Positions 50,311-59,691 of a stretch of DNA of 62,145 nt are shown piece by piece. Origin of the DNA: Chthonomonas sp. UBA2785. Its GTDB lineage: Bacteria; Armatimonadota; Fimbriimonadia; Fimbriimonadales; Fimbriimonadaceae. Both the position numbers and the translations under genes were made by a program. The DNA is taken from positions 1 to 62,145 of the forward strand of contig DEIB01000010.1 of assembly GCA_002352215.1 (NCBI GenBank). The letters are read 5' to 3'. Every line of letters starts with the position of its first letter. Position 1 is the stretch's first letter. The notes below the pieces were generated by a model. That model saw nothing but the letters and a program-made list of their open reading frames with translations. It was not told the DNA's origin and did no database searches.

Positions 50311-52089
50311 GTGCGTCAGGTTTGGTTGGGTTTGCTGGTGGCCATGGCAGGGTTGGCCTCGGCGGCCGATGTCATGCCCCAGGATGGCTGGGTGGTGGTG
50401 AACGAGGTTCTCACGCTCCGCATGCGCACCCGGCCGGAGGCCGCCACGGCGATTGCCCAACGGTTGCGCCCTCTGCCCGATGCCTCGAAGTTTGTGGCCG
50501 AGAAGCGCGAAGAGGCGGTGGTCATCTCCAGCGGCACGAGCGTGATTCTCACGGTCACCCCAGAAGAAGCCCGTGCGCAAAATAGCGACCCCATGGCTTT
50601 GGCGCAAATCTGGGCGCGCCGCCTAGAAGACGCCTTCGCCTTGCCCCCGCTGAAGTCGAATACGCACGACGTTTTATTGGCCATCGGCCAAACCACAGAA
50701 ATCCCGCTGGTAGGGCGAGGCGCCCGCCAGGCGCAGCTAGTGGCCGAACCCGCCGGAGCTCTGCGCATTGAGCGGCGCACCGGCATGGTGCGCATCACGG
50801 CCAGCGGCAAGGGGAACGTCAATCTCACCGCCAAGATCGGCAACGAGACCTGGTTTTGGCGCGTGAACGCCGCCCCCTGGGCGGTGAAGCAGAACGCGCC
50901 CTTGCAAGCCCAAGTGACGGGCACTACCGCCCGCGCGGAAGTGGTGGCCGCCGCCGCAGCCGCGGCGGTGCAGAGCCGATTTGCCACCGAACCGGGCGCG
51001 ATGATTCGACTTCGGGGCATTCGCACTGGACCCCTCTCGGCCGGGAACTCCGGGCGAGCCCTCGTGGACGTGCTGGTGCACGGGGTGGGCCTCTACCCCT
51101 GGACGGGCACCGTGGAGGTGCGTATGCAGAACATCACGGCCCGCCGCGAAACCGCCGAGCAGCTATGGTACAGCAATGAGCCCGAGAATCTGCGCGACCC
51201 GCAAACGCTTTACAGCCACTGGCTGACGACGGGCCGCCCCGCCCGCCTGCTGACCCACCAACGCAACCGGGGCACCGCGCCGCTGGTGTCGTTGGTGAAG
51301 CTGGTGAACTACGGCCAGACCACCGCCCGCGTGTCGCTCATTGCCGGCGACGGGGGCGTGGACCAAAACCCCACCCTGGCGGGGTACCGCGCAGGCGAGG
51401 CCTTCATGCCCGACTGGAAGGAAGGGGCCAGCCTCGTTTTGCAGATCCCGCCCGGAAGCTCGGTGCCTGTGCAAGTGCACGAGCTGGAGTACGGTGACAC
51501 CTCCTCGGGGCTCTATGTCTTCCACATGCTGGAGGGTGCGCCCGACAGCGTGATGATGGTGCACGAGGCCGTGGCTCCGGCCAGCATGCCGCCGAAATGG
51601 CGAGAGGCATCCCGGGTGGAGCGCCCCTACACCATGGCGCGTCCCGAAACCATTCCGGTCGGCACGATCATCATCAACCGCACCAACTCGCCGGTTTTCC
51701 CCGAGCCCAAGCGCGTGGAGACCTTCGACTACGAAGCCGGGGGGCGCATTACGTTCTTGCGCCTGGGGCAGCAAGCGGTGACGGGCAATGAAGGGGAAGC
51801 GCTGCTCGGCAATTTCGGCGTGGTATACGAACTCAACGGGACGATCAAGAACCCGACCGACCGCGTGGCTCCGACCGAGGTGGTATTTGAATCCAGCGCG
51901 GGCTACACCGGGGCGCTGGTCTTCGTCAATGGCACTCTGATGAAGATTCCGCTCCTGCAGCCCAAGACCGAGCATCGGATGCGGCTCTTCAACCTACAGC
52001 CAGGGCAATCCGTGCGCATGAACATGGTCACGATCCCACTTTCTGGTGGCAGTTACCCGGCGACGATCACCATCCGACCAGTGGAGTAA
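50311..52089 (+). CDS. Large secreted protein of unknown function
   Basis: A 592-residue exported protein without a family I can name. The signal peptide (VRQVWLGLLVAMAGLASAAD) ends near residue 19. Next comes a domain (about 25-110) with VVVNEVLTLRMRTRPEAATA and SSGTSVILTVTPEEA, similar to a domain seen before cyanobacterial and Armatimonadota envelope proteins, then a long beta-rich region of probable Ig-like domains. GTG 50311 is chosen because it begins the signal peptide. The following TPR gene starts 11 nt later on the same strand. Confidence 0.7.
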   Translation: MRQVWLGLLVAMAGLASAADVMPQDGWVVVNEVLTLRMRTRPEAATAIAQRLRPLPDASKFVAEKREEAVVISSGTSVILTVTPEEARAQNSDPMALAQIWARRLEDAFALPPLKSNTHDVLLAIGQTTEIPLVGRGARQAQLVAEPAGALRIERRTGMVRITASGKGNVNLTAKIGNETWFWRVNAAPWAVKQNAPLQAQVTGTTARAEVVAAAAAAAVQSRFATEPGAMIRLRGIRTGPLSAGNSGRALVDVLVHGVGLYPWTGTVEVRMQNITARRETAEQLWYSNEPENLRDPQTLYSHWLTTGRPARLLTHQRNRGTAPLVSLVKLVNYGQTTARVSLIAGDGGVDQNPTLAGYRAGEAFMPDWKEGASLVLQIPPGSSVPVQVHELEYGDTSSGLYVFHMLEGAPDSVMMVHEAVAPASMPPKWREASRVERPYTMARPETIPVGTIIINRTNSPVFPEPKRVETFDYEAGGRITFLRLGQQAVTGNEGEALLGNFGVVYELNGTIKNPTDRVAPTEVVFESSAGYTGALVFVNGTLMKIPLLQPKTEHRMRLFNLQPGQSVRMNMVTIPLSGGSYPATITIRPVE

Positions 52090-52100
52090 GGACAAGAAAC

Positions 52101-52967
52101 ATGAGACCGGACCCCAAAGAAACCGAGCGAATCAAAAAGGCCGAGCAACTGCGCCGCAAAGGGCAGCGCGCGCTCAATGACGGCGATTACGAGAAGGCGA
52201 TCCTGGCGTTCCGCCATGCCCTGAAGCAGGGCGGCGACCCGGAGGTCTTGCTCACGGAACTGGGCGCAGCCTACGAAGCCGGCGGCATGGCCCCGGAGGC
52301 TTACAAGCAATACGCCCGGGCGCGGCAGTCGGTGGCCAGCGGGGAACTGGAAGCGGCCATGGCGAGCACGCTGAAGCAGCAGGGGCGCGGGCACGATGCC
52401 GTGCGGCACCTGCAAGAAGCCCGACGACTAGAACCCAACGACCCCAATCTCGCCCTCCAACTGGCGGAAACCCTCCGCTCTATGGGCAGCCGCCGAGCCG
52501 CCTTTGCCGCGATTATGGAAGCCGTGGTTTTAGCCCCGGATGATGCGTTCTTCCACCAGTGGGCCGGGGAACTGGCCTACGAAATGGAGCGGTTCCCCGA
52601 GGCGGTTTCGAGCCTGCAAGCGGCCAGCGAACTCTCCCCGGGCGACCCGGAAATCTTTGGCATGGGGGCCCTGGCAATGTGGGCGAACGCCCAACCGACG
52701 GAAGCCCTCCGCGCGGCGCAGATCGCCAGCGACTTGGACCCGCAATCGACATTCTTCCGTGCGATTGTGGCCGTGCTGGCGCACCATTCGCCCGGGGCCA
52801 CCCCGGCGGAAATGCCAACCCTGGACGAGTACGACCTTGACCGACTGAAGCGGTGGTTGCGCCCCATTGGCCTCGCCCTGCCGCCCTTGCCAGAGACCTC
52901 AGAGACCCCCAAGGCCCCTGAAAGCCCCGAACTCCCCGAGCCCCCTCATGAATCCGATCCAAGTTGA
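52101..52967 (+). CDS. TPR-repeat protein
   Basis: A 288-residue soluble protein of helical TPR repeats: AEQLRRKGQRALNDGDYEKA, ILAFRHALKQGGDPEVLLTE, AVRHLQEARRLEPNDPNLAL and FPEAVSSLQAASELSPGDPE are clear units, about five to six in all. The C-terminal 50 residues are Pro/Glu-rich. No signal peptide. TPR proteins are scaffolds; the partner is unknown. AAGGA in GTAAGGACAAGAAAC lies before the ATG. The end overlaps cutC by 20 nt. Confidence 0.85.
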   Translation: MRPDPKETERIKKAEQLRRKGQRALNDGDYEKAILAFRHALKQGGDPEVLLTELGAAYEAGGMAPEAYKQYARARQSVASGELEAAMASTLKQQGRGHDAVRHLQEARRLEPNDPNLALQLAETLRSMGSRRAAFAAIMEAVVLAPDDAFFHQWAGELAYEMERFPEAVSSLQAASELSPGDPEIFGMGALAMWANAQPTEALRAAQIASDLDPQSTFFRAIVAVLAHHSPGATPAEMPTLDEYDLDRLKRWLRPIGLALPPLPETSETPKAPESPELPEPPHESDPS

Positions 52968-53700
52968 AATCGTGGCGTGCAGCGCCGATGACGCCGTAGA
53001 AGCCGCCCGCGGGGGAGCCTCCCGGCTCGAAATCTGTGGTGCCCTGGGCCAGGGCGGCCTGACCCCCAGCGTCGGCCAGTGGCGTGCCACCCGCGCCCAG
53101 GTGGATCTGCCCGCGATCGTCATGATTCGCCCCCGCAGCGGAGGCTTTTGCTACACCGATCTCGAGTTCGACACCATGCTGCGCGACCTCGACGCCTTCC
53201 TTGAGGAGGGGGTGGATGGATTCGTCACCGGATGCCTCACGGCCGATGGCAACCCGGACGCCAAGCGCAACGCGGAGCTCGTCCGCCGCGCGCAAGGGAA
53301 GGTGGTGATGTGCCACCGCTGCTACGACGTCGTCCGTGACCCCCACGCAGCCCTGGAGAGCCTGATTGACTCCGGTTTCACGCGGGTTCTCACATCCGGC
53401 CGAAGCAACAGCGCCCTCGAAGGCGCCCCCGAAATCCGGCGCACCGTCGAGCAAGCGGCGGGGCGGATCGAAGTCGTTCCCGGGGGTGGAGTCCGCCCCG
53501 AAAATGCCGCCGAAGTGGTCCGGCTCACGGGCGTAAATGTCGTCCACCTCGCTCCGTTTGTGCGGAGGGAAGACACCTCGTGCCAGGCCAATTTGGACCT
53601 TTCGTTCGCCGGTTCACTCGACCCCGCCGAAGGCCTGTTTGACCTCATTGATGCCGCCAGCGTGGCCGCCACGGTGCGCGCGGTCAACCCCAATTCGTAA
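52948..53700 (+). CDS. cutC: CutC-family protein
   Basis: A 250-residue TIM-barrel protein of the CutC family. It has VEIVACSADDAVEAARGGAS, RLEICGALGQGGLTPSVGQW, VMIRPRSGGFCYTDLEFDTM, GVDGFVTGCLTADGNPD and VLTSGRSNSALEGAPEIRRT. CutC was linked to copper tolerance in E. coli but its true activity is debated. ATG 52948 fits the family start and overlaps the TPR gene. Confidence 0.93.
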   Translation: MNPIQVEIVACSADDAVEAARGGASRLEICGALGQGGLTPSVGQWRATRAQVDLPAIVMIRPRSGGFCYTDLEFDTMLRDLDAFLEEGVDGFVTGCLTADGNPDAKRNAELVRRAQGKVVMCHRCYDVVRDPHAALESLIDSGFTRVLTSGRSNSALEGAPEIRRTVEQAAGRIEVVPGGGVRPENAAEVVRLTGVNVVHLAPFVRREDTSCQANLDLSFAGSLDPAEGLFDLIDAASVAATVRAVNPNS

Positions 53701-53745
53701 GGACAGTGTGAAATCAGATCGCCCCCCGGGCGTCTGACAGTCACT

Positions 53746-54840
53746 ATGACCAAGCGGTTATGGATGGTATCAACCACAGCGTTGCTGGCCACCTTGGCCA
53801 CCGCCCAATGGGGCACGTCAACGACCGTCTCTGCCTACGGCGAAGGCACCTGGGAAACCGGCGGCCGACGCTACGAAGTGGAGCGTATGTCCGTTCGATT
53901 CGACGGCGGAAGCCGACTTCGTATCACCTGGGATGGTGACCGGAGCGACGCCTTTAACGCCGAATACATCAACTGCGGTGACAATCGCTATGAAATTGAA
54001 GTCCCGACCTCGCCGCCCTTACGCGGCACCCTGGACCTCGATTCTCGCGGCAACCTCTCCCGTCTCGATCTGCGCTCGCCCGGCAACAGCCGCCGGCAAA
54101 GCCTAACCTTCCGCGCGCAGCGTCCTATCAACGATGGCTGGGGCAACGATGGTGGCTGGGGCAACGACCCCTGGGGCAACCAGAACGGCTGGCTGAAGCT
54201 GAACGAGCAAGTGCGTGGGCGCGGCACGTTCACCTACAACGGTCGCCGCAATGACCTGCAGGACGTGCGGGTGACCGCCGACCGCAATGGGCGTATCACG
54301 TTGGCCTTCCAGGGCGGTGGTCACATCAACCTGCGGGGCGAATACGGGGAGCGCCGAGGCAATAGCGTGTCGTTCGAACTCTACGACGGTTTGGGCCGCT
54401 ACGACATGAGCGGGCGCGGCACACTGGAGTTCGAAAACGACCAGCGCACTGTGCGGCGCATCTCGGTGAGCGGCACGGCCGATCGCCAGCAGTTCCGGCT
54501 TGATTTCTCGCGGGGCCTGGGCAACATCGACGAGACGATCTACGGTCGCGGTGAGTTCATTCTGGGCCGCGATGTCTTCTCATTCAGTTCGGCGCGGGTC
54601 GTGCTCTCCAGCAACGGGCGCTTTAGCGTCCGCACCGAGGGCCGCCGCTACACCGAGTTCACGGGCACCTGGCGTGAAGAAGGCGACCAGTACGCCTTGT
54701 TCGTCAATAGCGTCTCCGGCCGCCGACTCAGTAGCGGTCGCGGATGGGTGGAAGTGGACCGATATTCCGGCCGCGTCATCAGCATCAACCTCACCGGGGT
54801 GGCGGATGAACAGCGGTTCGAAATGAACATCAACCGGTAA
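53746..54840 (+). CDS. Secreted beta-repeat protein 1
   Basis: A 364-residue exported protein of unknown family: signal peptide about 1-22 (STTALLATLATAQW), then three beta-rich repeats of about 105 residues, near 25-125, 150-256 and 257-364. Each repeat has a GxGT/E start, a VRVTADRNGRITLAF-type strand, a GRGTLEF-type strand and a VSGTADRQQFRLDF-type end. A Trp/Asn/Gly linker (GWGNDGGWGNDPWGNQNGW) joins repeats 1 and 2. A paralogue follows 70 nt later. Confidence 0.72.
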   Translation: MTKRLWMVSTTALLATLATAQWGTSTTVSAYGEGTWETGGRRYEVERMSVRFDGGSRLRITWDGDRSDAFNAEYINCGDNRYEIEVPTSPPLRGTLDLDSRGNLSRLDLRSPGNSRRQSLTFRAQRPINDGWGNDGGWGNDPWGNQNGWLKLNEQVRGRGTFTYNGRRNDLQDVRVTADRNGRITLAFQGGGHINLRGEYGERRGNSVSFELYDGLGRYDMSGRGTLEFENDQRTVRRISVSGTADRQQFRLDFSRGLGNIDETIYGRGEFILGRDVFSFSSARVVLSSNGRFSVRTEGRRYTEFTGTWREEGDQYALFVNSVSGRRLSSGRGWVEVDRYSGRVISINLTGVADEQRFEMNINR

Positions 54841-54910
54841 CCTGCATGACGAGAAATGGGGCTTCTGCGACAGAGCGGGAGCCCCCCGACCCCGGACATC
54901 GTCCAATACC

Positions 54911-56044
54911 ATGAGCAACATGAAGAAACTCCTTGTTCTCGCCGCCGCGCTTGCGGCCTCCGCCCTGAGCTTTGGGCAGCATGCCTCCACTACGGACGGC
55001 TCGGGCACTTATCAGAACCCGGATGGCAACGTCTCGATCCGACGGGCCACGGTGGTGATGAATGAAAACCGCCAGCTCCAACTGACGCTGGAAGGCTCGC
55101 GCCGAGTGAGCCTGTTTGGCACCTGGAGCCGCAGCGAGAATGGCCGCTACGAAGTCTCGGTCAAGACCGCGCAGAACAACAGCACCCCGCCGATGACGGG
55201 CCAAATTGACGTCGGCAACGGCACCTACGTCCGCCGCATCAACGTGGCGAGTGCCGAGGGCAACTTCCGGTGGAACATCTCCTTTGTCGGCACGCGGGAA
55301 TCCACCGGCAACCCCACCAACCCGACGAATCCCACCAATCCGACCAACCCCACCAACCCGAACCTGCCGGGCGCGCCGATTGACGTGCTCCGCTTTACCG
55401 ATGCCCCGCGTGGCAACGGTGATTGGCAGTATCTGGGTTCCCGCGCCAGCCTGAACCGCGTGACGGTGGACGCCCAGCGCGACGGTCGCATTTCGTTCGA
55501 GTTTCCGGGCATTAGCCGCTTCAAGATCGTGGCCCGCTACAGCCGCCTGCGCGGCGACACCCTGCCGGTGGAGATCTACGAAGGCTTCGGGGCGCGCGAC
55601 GTACGTGGTACGGGCGTGGTCAGCCTCACCCGCGACCACACCAAGGTGCTGCGACTCACGCTGAACGGCACGGCGGATGGCCAGCGGTTCAACATCAGCT
55701 TCATCCAGGGCCGTCTGGCAATCAACCAGAACGTGCAGGGGAGCGGCACCGCCGAAGTGGGCCGCAACAACCCGCAGCGCGTGTACGCCGCCCAGGTGAT
55801 TCTGGACCAGCAGGGCCTCTTCACCATTCGGGGTACGGACGGTAGCAACCTCCATGTCAACGGCACATGGACAGAAGACCGCGCAGGCGTTATCACGCTG
55901 AGCGTGACGGACATCCGTGGTCGCCGCACCAGCTACGGCCGGGGCACGTTGAACCTGGACACTCGTACTGACCAAGTGCGCTCATTCAGCCTCTCGGGGA
56001 CCACCGACGGCGAGTCGTTCTTCTTCGACTTCACCGTTCGATAA
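54911..56044 (+). CDS. Secreted beta-repeat protein 2
   Basis: A 377-residue paralogue of the gene before it: signal peptide (KKLLVLAAALAASALSFG), three beta-rich repeats near 26-135, 158-265 and 266-377, with RVTVDAQRDGRISFEF, RLTLNGTADGQRFNISF and SFSLSGTTDGESFFFDF as the matching end strands. The linker between repeats 1 and 2 is six NPT/NP units (TNPTNPTNP...). ATG 54911 or ATG 54920 may be the start. Function unknown; surface or matrix role is a guess from export and repeats. Confidence 0.72.
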   Translation: MSNMKKLLVLAAALAASALSFGQHASTTDGSGTYQNPDGNVSIRRATVVMNENRQLQLTLEGSRRVSLFGTWSRSENGRYEVSVKTAQNNSTPPMTGQIDVGNGTYVRRINVASAEGNFRWNISFVGTRESTGNPTNPTNPTNPTNPTNPNLPGAPIDVLRFTDAPRGNGDWQYLGSRASLNRVTVDAQRDGRISFEFPGISRFKIVARYSRLRGDTLPVEIYEGFGARDVRGTGVVSLTRDHTKVLRLTLNGTADGQRFNISFIQGRLAINQNVQGSGTAEVGRNNPQRVYAAQVILDQQGLFTIRGTDGSNLHVNGTWTEDRAGVITLSVTDIRGRRTSYGRGTLNLDTRTDQVRSFSLSGTTDGESFFFDFTVR

Positions 56045-56063
56045 GGAACACCAAAGACTAAGA

Positions 56064-56100
56064 AACCCCCGGCTCCGCTTTGGAACCGGGGGTTTTGTTT
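56064..56100. terminator. Terminator between beta-repeat gene and hexosaminidase gene
   Basis: AACCCCCGG and CCGGGGGTT form a perfect 9-bp stem with a 13-nt loop, followed by TTGTTTTG. The minus strand has TTTCTTAG after the stem, so it may work in both directions for the convergent genes. Confidence 0.9.
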
Positions 56101-56112
56101 TGCCTGACCGAG

Positions 56113-58095
56113 TTAGGCGCCCGAGCGAGTCGTGCTTCGATCAATCATCAGCACGCCCCGCGAATCGCTGCCGCCATCGGCTCGCACCCGCGCTCGCAGC
56201 GTCACCTTAGTGCCTCGCGGCAAGAACGGCAGATCGAACTTGTACGTGTTGTCCCGGCTGGTGCCGCCCGTCACGCCAAAGCGATCCGAACTGGCCACCA
56301 CTTGGGTGCCGTACAGCACTTCCACCGAACTGATCTCCAGTCGGTGCCCGCCTTCCGTGTACTGGAAGGTGATAGAGTACGGCCCGCTGGCCCCGATGCG
56401 ATCAGTGATGTCCCATTCACGAGTGATGATGGTTTCTCCCACTTCCCCCGGTGCCCAGCCCGCCATCGGCTCGATCTCCGAACCATCCAGGCGGCGGTAC
56501 ATGATGTCCCGCAAGTCCATGCCTACCAGGTGGGTGTTCAAGCGCGCCAAGAAGCTCTCGTAGTTCTTGCGCTCCGCCGACGTCCATCCGGTCTCGGCAA
56601 TGGCGTAGAGGCGCGGGAACGCCATGTATTCCACCTGCTTGGGGTGGGGCATGTATTCCGTCCACAGGTTGCCCTGCACGCCCAGGATGTGCTTTTGGAA
56701 CTCGGGCTCCAGCGCCTCCGGGATCGGTTCGTATTCGTACACGCGCCACAAGGGGAGGTAGCCGCCAATCGCGCGGGGCTCACCGGCCGCGTCTCGAGTT
56801 TGGTAGTAGTCCAGGTAGCAGTGGCTAGTGGGCGACATCACCGCGTCGTTGCCCTGGCGGGCCGCTTCGATGGCTCCGTTGGGGCCAAGCCAGGCCATCA
56901 CCGTCGCGTTCTGGGCGAGACCGCCTTCCAGGATTTCGCTCCATCCCACCATCCGGCGTCCCTTGCTGGTGATGTAGTCGTCAATCTGGCGGATGAAGTA
57001 CGACTGCAGTTCGTGCTCGTCCTTCAGGTTGTTGGCGCGCATGATGGCCTGGGCTTCTTCGCTGGCCTTCCACTCATCCTTCGGGCACTCGTCCCCGCCG
57101 ATGTGGATGAACTCCGAGGGGAAGAGCTCCATCACTTCGTCCAGCACGTCCTTCAGGAACTGAATCGTGGCCGGTCGCGGGCTAAACACCGTGCTGATGA
57201 CGCCCCATTGCGTACCGACTTCCAGCTGCACATCCGGGCGGTTGCCCAGTTCCGGATAGGCGGCAATGGCGGCTCGGGCGTGGCCCGGCATTTCGATCTC
57301 GGGCACTACGTTGATGTGCCGCTCAGCCGCGTAGGCCACGATCTCCTTGATCTCTTCCTGCGTGTAGTAGCCGCCGTACCACTCCGGCCCCTTGAACATG
57401 GTTTGGTAGCGGTAGCGGTGCGGGTTCTCGTTGGCCAGTTCGTCCACATTGCGGCGCCAGGCCCCCACTTCGGTCAGGCGCGGATACTTCTTGATCTCAA
57501 TGCGCCAGCCCTGGTCTTCCGTGAGGTGCCAGTGGAACGAGTTGAGCTTCATCGCCGCCATTTCGTCTAGGAACTTCTTAATGAACTCCTTGGGCTGCAT
57601 GTGTCGGCAGGAGTCCAGCATCGCGCCGCGCCAAGCAAAGCGGGGCGAGTCTTCAATCTCGATGGCCGGAATCGTCCACTCGCGGTTCACGGCTTGGGTG
57701 GCGTGGATGTCCGTCGGCAGCAGTTGCTTGAGCGACTGCAGGCCGTAGAACGCCCCCGAGGCGGCCGAGGCCCGAATCTGAACGCGGTCAGCAGTGACGC
57801 TGAGTGTGTAGCCGTCCTTACCCAGTCTCGCGAGGCTCGGATCCAGACGAACGTCAATCGTGTTGGAGCCCGCGCGCCCGTCCAGGCGGAGGTCAAATCC
57901 GAGGGCCGGTTCCATGCCTCGGCCGACCAATCGTCGAGTCGGTAAGGTCGCCTCATCCCCCGTTAGCCGAGTATTCGAACGCAAGACAAACGCGCCCGTC
58001 TTCCATTCGTACTTGGACGGCAAGGGAATGATGGGCGGCGGCGTGGAGGGTGCCGTTTGCGACAGGGTCACGGCCACCAAGAGAGAGCCAATCAT
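56113..58095 (-). CDS. Glycoside hydrolase family 20 beta-N-acetylhexosaminidase
   Basis: A 660-residue exported enzyme cleaving terminal GlcNAc or GalNAc. After a signal peptide (IGSLLVAVTLSQTA) comes a GH20b domain, then the catalytic TIM barrel with FAWRGAMLDSCRHMQPKEFI, KLNSFHWHLTEDQGWRIEI, PEIEMPGHARAA and the catalytic pair in FIHIGGDECPKDEW. The last 100 residues form a beta domain. ATG 58095 is chosen since TATTGT is 7 nt upstream; GTG 58113 would add six residues. It may feed amino sugars to the importer at 59692, which is inference. Confidence 0.92.
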   Translation of the reverse strand: MIGSLLVAVTLSQTAPSTPPPIIPLPSKYEWKTGAFVLRSNTRLTGDEATLPTRRLVGRGMEPALGFDLRLDGRAGSNTIDVRLDPSLARLGKDGYTLSVTADRVQIRASAASGAFYGLQSLKQLLPTDIHATQAVNREWTIPAIEIEDSPRFAWRGAMLDSCRHMQPKEFIKKFLDEMAAMKLNSFHWHLTEDQGWRIEIKKYPRLTEVGAWRRNVDELANENPHRYRYQTMFKGPEWYGGYYTQEEIKEIVAYAAERHINVVPEIEMPGHARAAIAAYPELGNRPDVQLEVGTQWGVISTVFSPRPATIQFLKDVLDEVMELFPSEFIHIGGDECPKDEWKASEEAQAIMRANNLKDEHELQSYFIRQIDDYITSKGRRMVGWSEILEGGLAQNATVMAWLGPNGAIEAARQGNDAVMSPTSHCYLDYYQTRDAAGEPRAIGGYLPLWRVYEYEPIPEALEPEFQKHILGVQGNLWTEYMPHPKQVEYMAFPRLYAIAETGWTSAERKNYESFLARLNTHLVGMDLRDIMYRRLDGSEIEPMAGWAPGEVGETIITREWDITDRIGASGPYSITFQYTEGGHRLEISSVEVLYGTQVVASSDRFGVTGGTSRDNTYKFDLPFLPRGTKVTLRARVRADGGSDSRGVLMIDRSTTRSGA

Positions 58096-58102
58096 CCCTC
58101 GC

Positions 58103-58108
58103 ACAATA
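58103..58108 (-). promoter_or_regulatory. -10-like element of the GH20 gene
   Basis: TATTGT on the minus strand ends 7 nt before ATG 58095. Confidence 0.3.
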
Positions 58109-58150
58109 CCCACAGATTCTTAACCAATGCCTTTGGCATAATGGTTTTTG

Positions 58151-58618
58151 ATGAATACCTTTGACGATGCCGTGCGAGAGTGGGTGTCCGGCGCGATGTC
58201 CTGCTACATCAGCGACCTCAGCGCCCTGACGCACGAGCAACTGGCTGCGAGCCCGGCGGGCCATGGCCGCGCCGCCTACGATTACTCCTATGAAGTGGCC
58301 GTGGTAAATGATCGCATCGCGCAGCGCATGAGCGGGATTGAGCCGGAACCTTGGCCGTTTGAAGGCTGGATGGTCTGCCCGGACGAATACCGGGACCCCG
58401 AGAAGATCAGCGCACGCGTGGCGGATTCACTGGAAAAGATCCTGGCCGCCTGGGATGGCCTGAGTGCCGAAGACCGGATGAAGCCCATCCAGACGCAAAA
58501 CGGCACGCAGTACCCCGTGGGGATGATGCACTTTGCCAGCATGCACACCATGTACCACGGGGGGCAACTCAACCTGGTGCAGGCCATGGCCGGCGACCTG
58601 GAAGTGCACTGGAGCTAA
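58151..58618 (+). CDS. DinB-like four-helix protein
   Basis: A 155-residue protein resembling the DinB/DUF664 family of metal-binding four-helix bundles. The final MHFASMHTMYHGGQLNLVQA matches the family's HxxxHxGQL motif, and a helix with AYDYSYEVAVVNDRIAQRM precedes it. The first His ligand is not obvious. CATAAT at 58137-58142 lies 8 nt before ATG 58151 and 5 nt before an in-frame TTG at 58148. Some DinB-like proteins are thiol transferases; the role here is unknown. Confidence 0.75.
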   Translation: MNTFDDAVREWVSGAMSCYISDLSALTHEQLAASPAGHGRAAYDYSYEVAVVNDRIAQRMSGIEPEPWPFEGWMVCPDEYRDPEKISARVADSLEKILAAWDGLSAEDRMKPIQTQNGTQYPVGMMHFASMHTMYHGGQLNLVQAMAGDLEVHWS

Positions 58619-58625
58619 CGCGCCC

Positions 58626-59612
58626 CTATTGGTGCTTGGCTTTGATCTGGGCGATCTCTTCGAGGGCAACCTCAAGGGATCGCCTTGACGTCTGTGGGGT
58701 CACCACGGTGGTGGGCTGGCCCGCTTCTAGGTGGTCAATGAAGTCCTTGAGCTCTACAAAGTAGCCGCCGAGGTCGCTGATGTTGCCGCCGCCGCTGGTG
58801 GCCATCTTGGCGAACTCCACCACTTCGGGGCTCTGCCCGTCGCGGTAAATGGTGAGCGGGCCGCCTTCCATAATCGCCGCACCGCGCTCAAACATCGCCC
58901 GGAACGTCATGCGGAACGGCGTGTTTTGCGGCCACGACCAGCCGCCTTCAAGAATCGCGACCGTCTTGCCAAAGCGCATGGTGCTGATGCTGTAGCCCAC
59001 GCCGCGCTCATCCAGTTGGCCATCGGAGTGCATGGTGTCGGGGTCGCCCAGCAGGTAAAGGATGAAGTCGGTGTCGTGGATGCGCATGTCCAGCGCCCCG
59101 CCTCCGGCCTTGCTTTCGTCGGCTTGCCAATTCTCGCTGGCCCAGCTCGGGAAGGCCCCGTAGCGAGTAAGGTTGACGACCTGCAGCGCGCCCAATTCAC
59201 CACTCTCCACCAGCCGCTTGAGATAGTCGTATTCGGGCCAGTAGCGGATGCAGTGGCCGACCATCAGTTGCACACCGGCCTTTTCGCAGGCCGCGATCAT
59301 CGTATCGGCGGTGGCTACGTCGAGCGCCATCGGCTTCTCGCAGATCACGTGGCAGCCCAGTTCGGCCCCTTTGATCGTCGCGGCGGCGTGGTCCACGGTC
59401 GGGAGGCACACGTCCACTACGTTCGCGCCGGTGGCCTGCACGGCCTCTTCAATCGAGGCAAAAACCGGACAGCCAAAGTCCTTAGCGAAGGCCTCGGCCT
59501 TCTCAGTGCGGCGGTCCACACAGCCCACCAACTCGGCGTTTTCGAGCAAGGCGTACACGTTCGCATGCATCCGCCCCATAAACCCACAGCCCACCAATAC
59601 GATCTTTTGCAC
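58626..59612 (-). CDS. Gfo/Idh/MocA-family oxidoreductase
   Basis: A 328-residue NAD(P)-dependent sugar or cyclitol dehydrogenase. The Rossmann domain has VLVGCGFMGRMHANVYALLE, DVCLPTVDHAAATIKGAELG and the catalytic VICEKPMALDVATAD. The C-terminal alpha/beta domain has GGGALDMRIHDTDFILYLLG. The GTG start has TAATGT 7 nt upstream. It is divergent from the ABC importer genes 79 bp away and may process the imported sugar. Confidence 0.9.
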   Translation of the reverse strand: MQKIVLVGCGFMGRMHANVYALLENAELVGCVDRRTEKAEAFAKDFGCPVFASIEEAVQATGANVVDVCLPTVDHAAATIKGAELGCHVICEKPMALDVATADTMIAACEKAGVQLMVGHCIRYWPEYDYLKRLVESGELGALQVVNLTRYGAFPSWASENWQADESKAGGGALDMRIHDTDFILYLLGDPDTMHSDGQLDERGVGYSISTMRFGKTVAILEGGWSWPQNTPFRMTFRAMFERGAAIMEGGPLTIYRDGQSPEVVEFAKMATSGGGNISDLGGYFVELKDFIDHLEAGQPTTVVTPQTSRRSLEVALEEIAQIKAKHQ

Positions 59613-59619
59613 GGGGGTG

Positions 59620-59625
59620 ACATTA
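59620..59625 (-). promoter_or_regulatory. -10-like element of the Gfo/Idh gene
   Basis: TAATGT on the minus strand ends 7 nt before the GTG at 59612. Confidence 0.35.
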
Positions 59626-59691
59626 CCCGCAAGTCGCGTGAATCGCCCTCAGCCCTTGCATCCATGTGCCCGGATACGTCACGCTACAGGT

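Noticed and set aside
55310..55365. Tandem 9-bp-like repeat (NPT units)
   Set aside because: It is an in-frame protein linker between two domains, not a mobile or CRISPR repeat.
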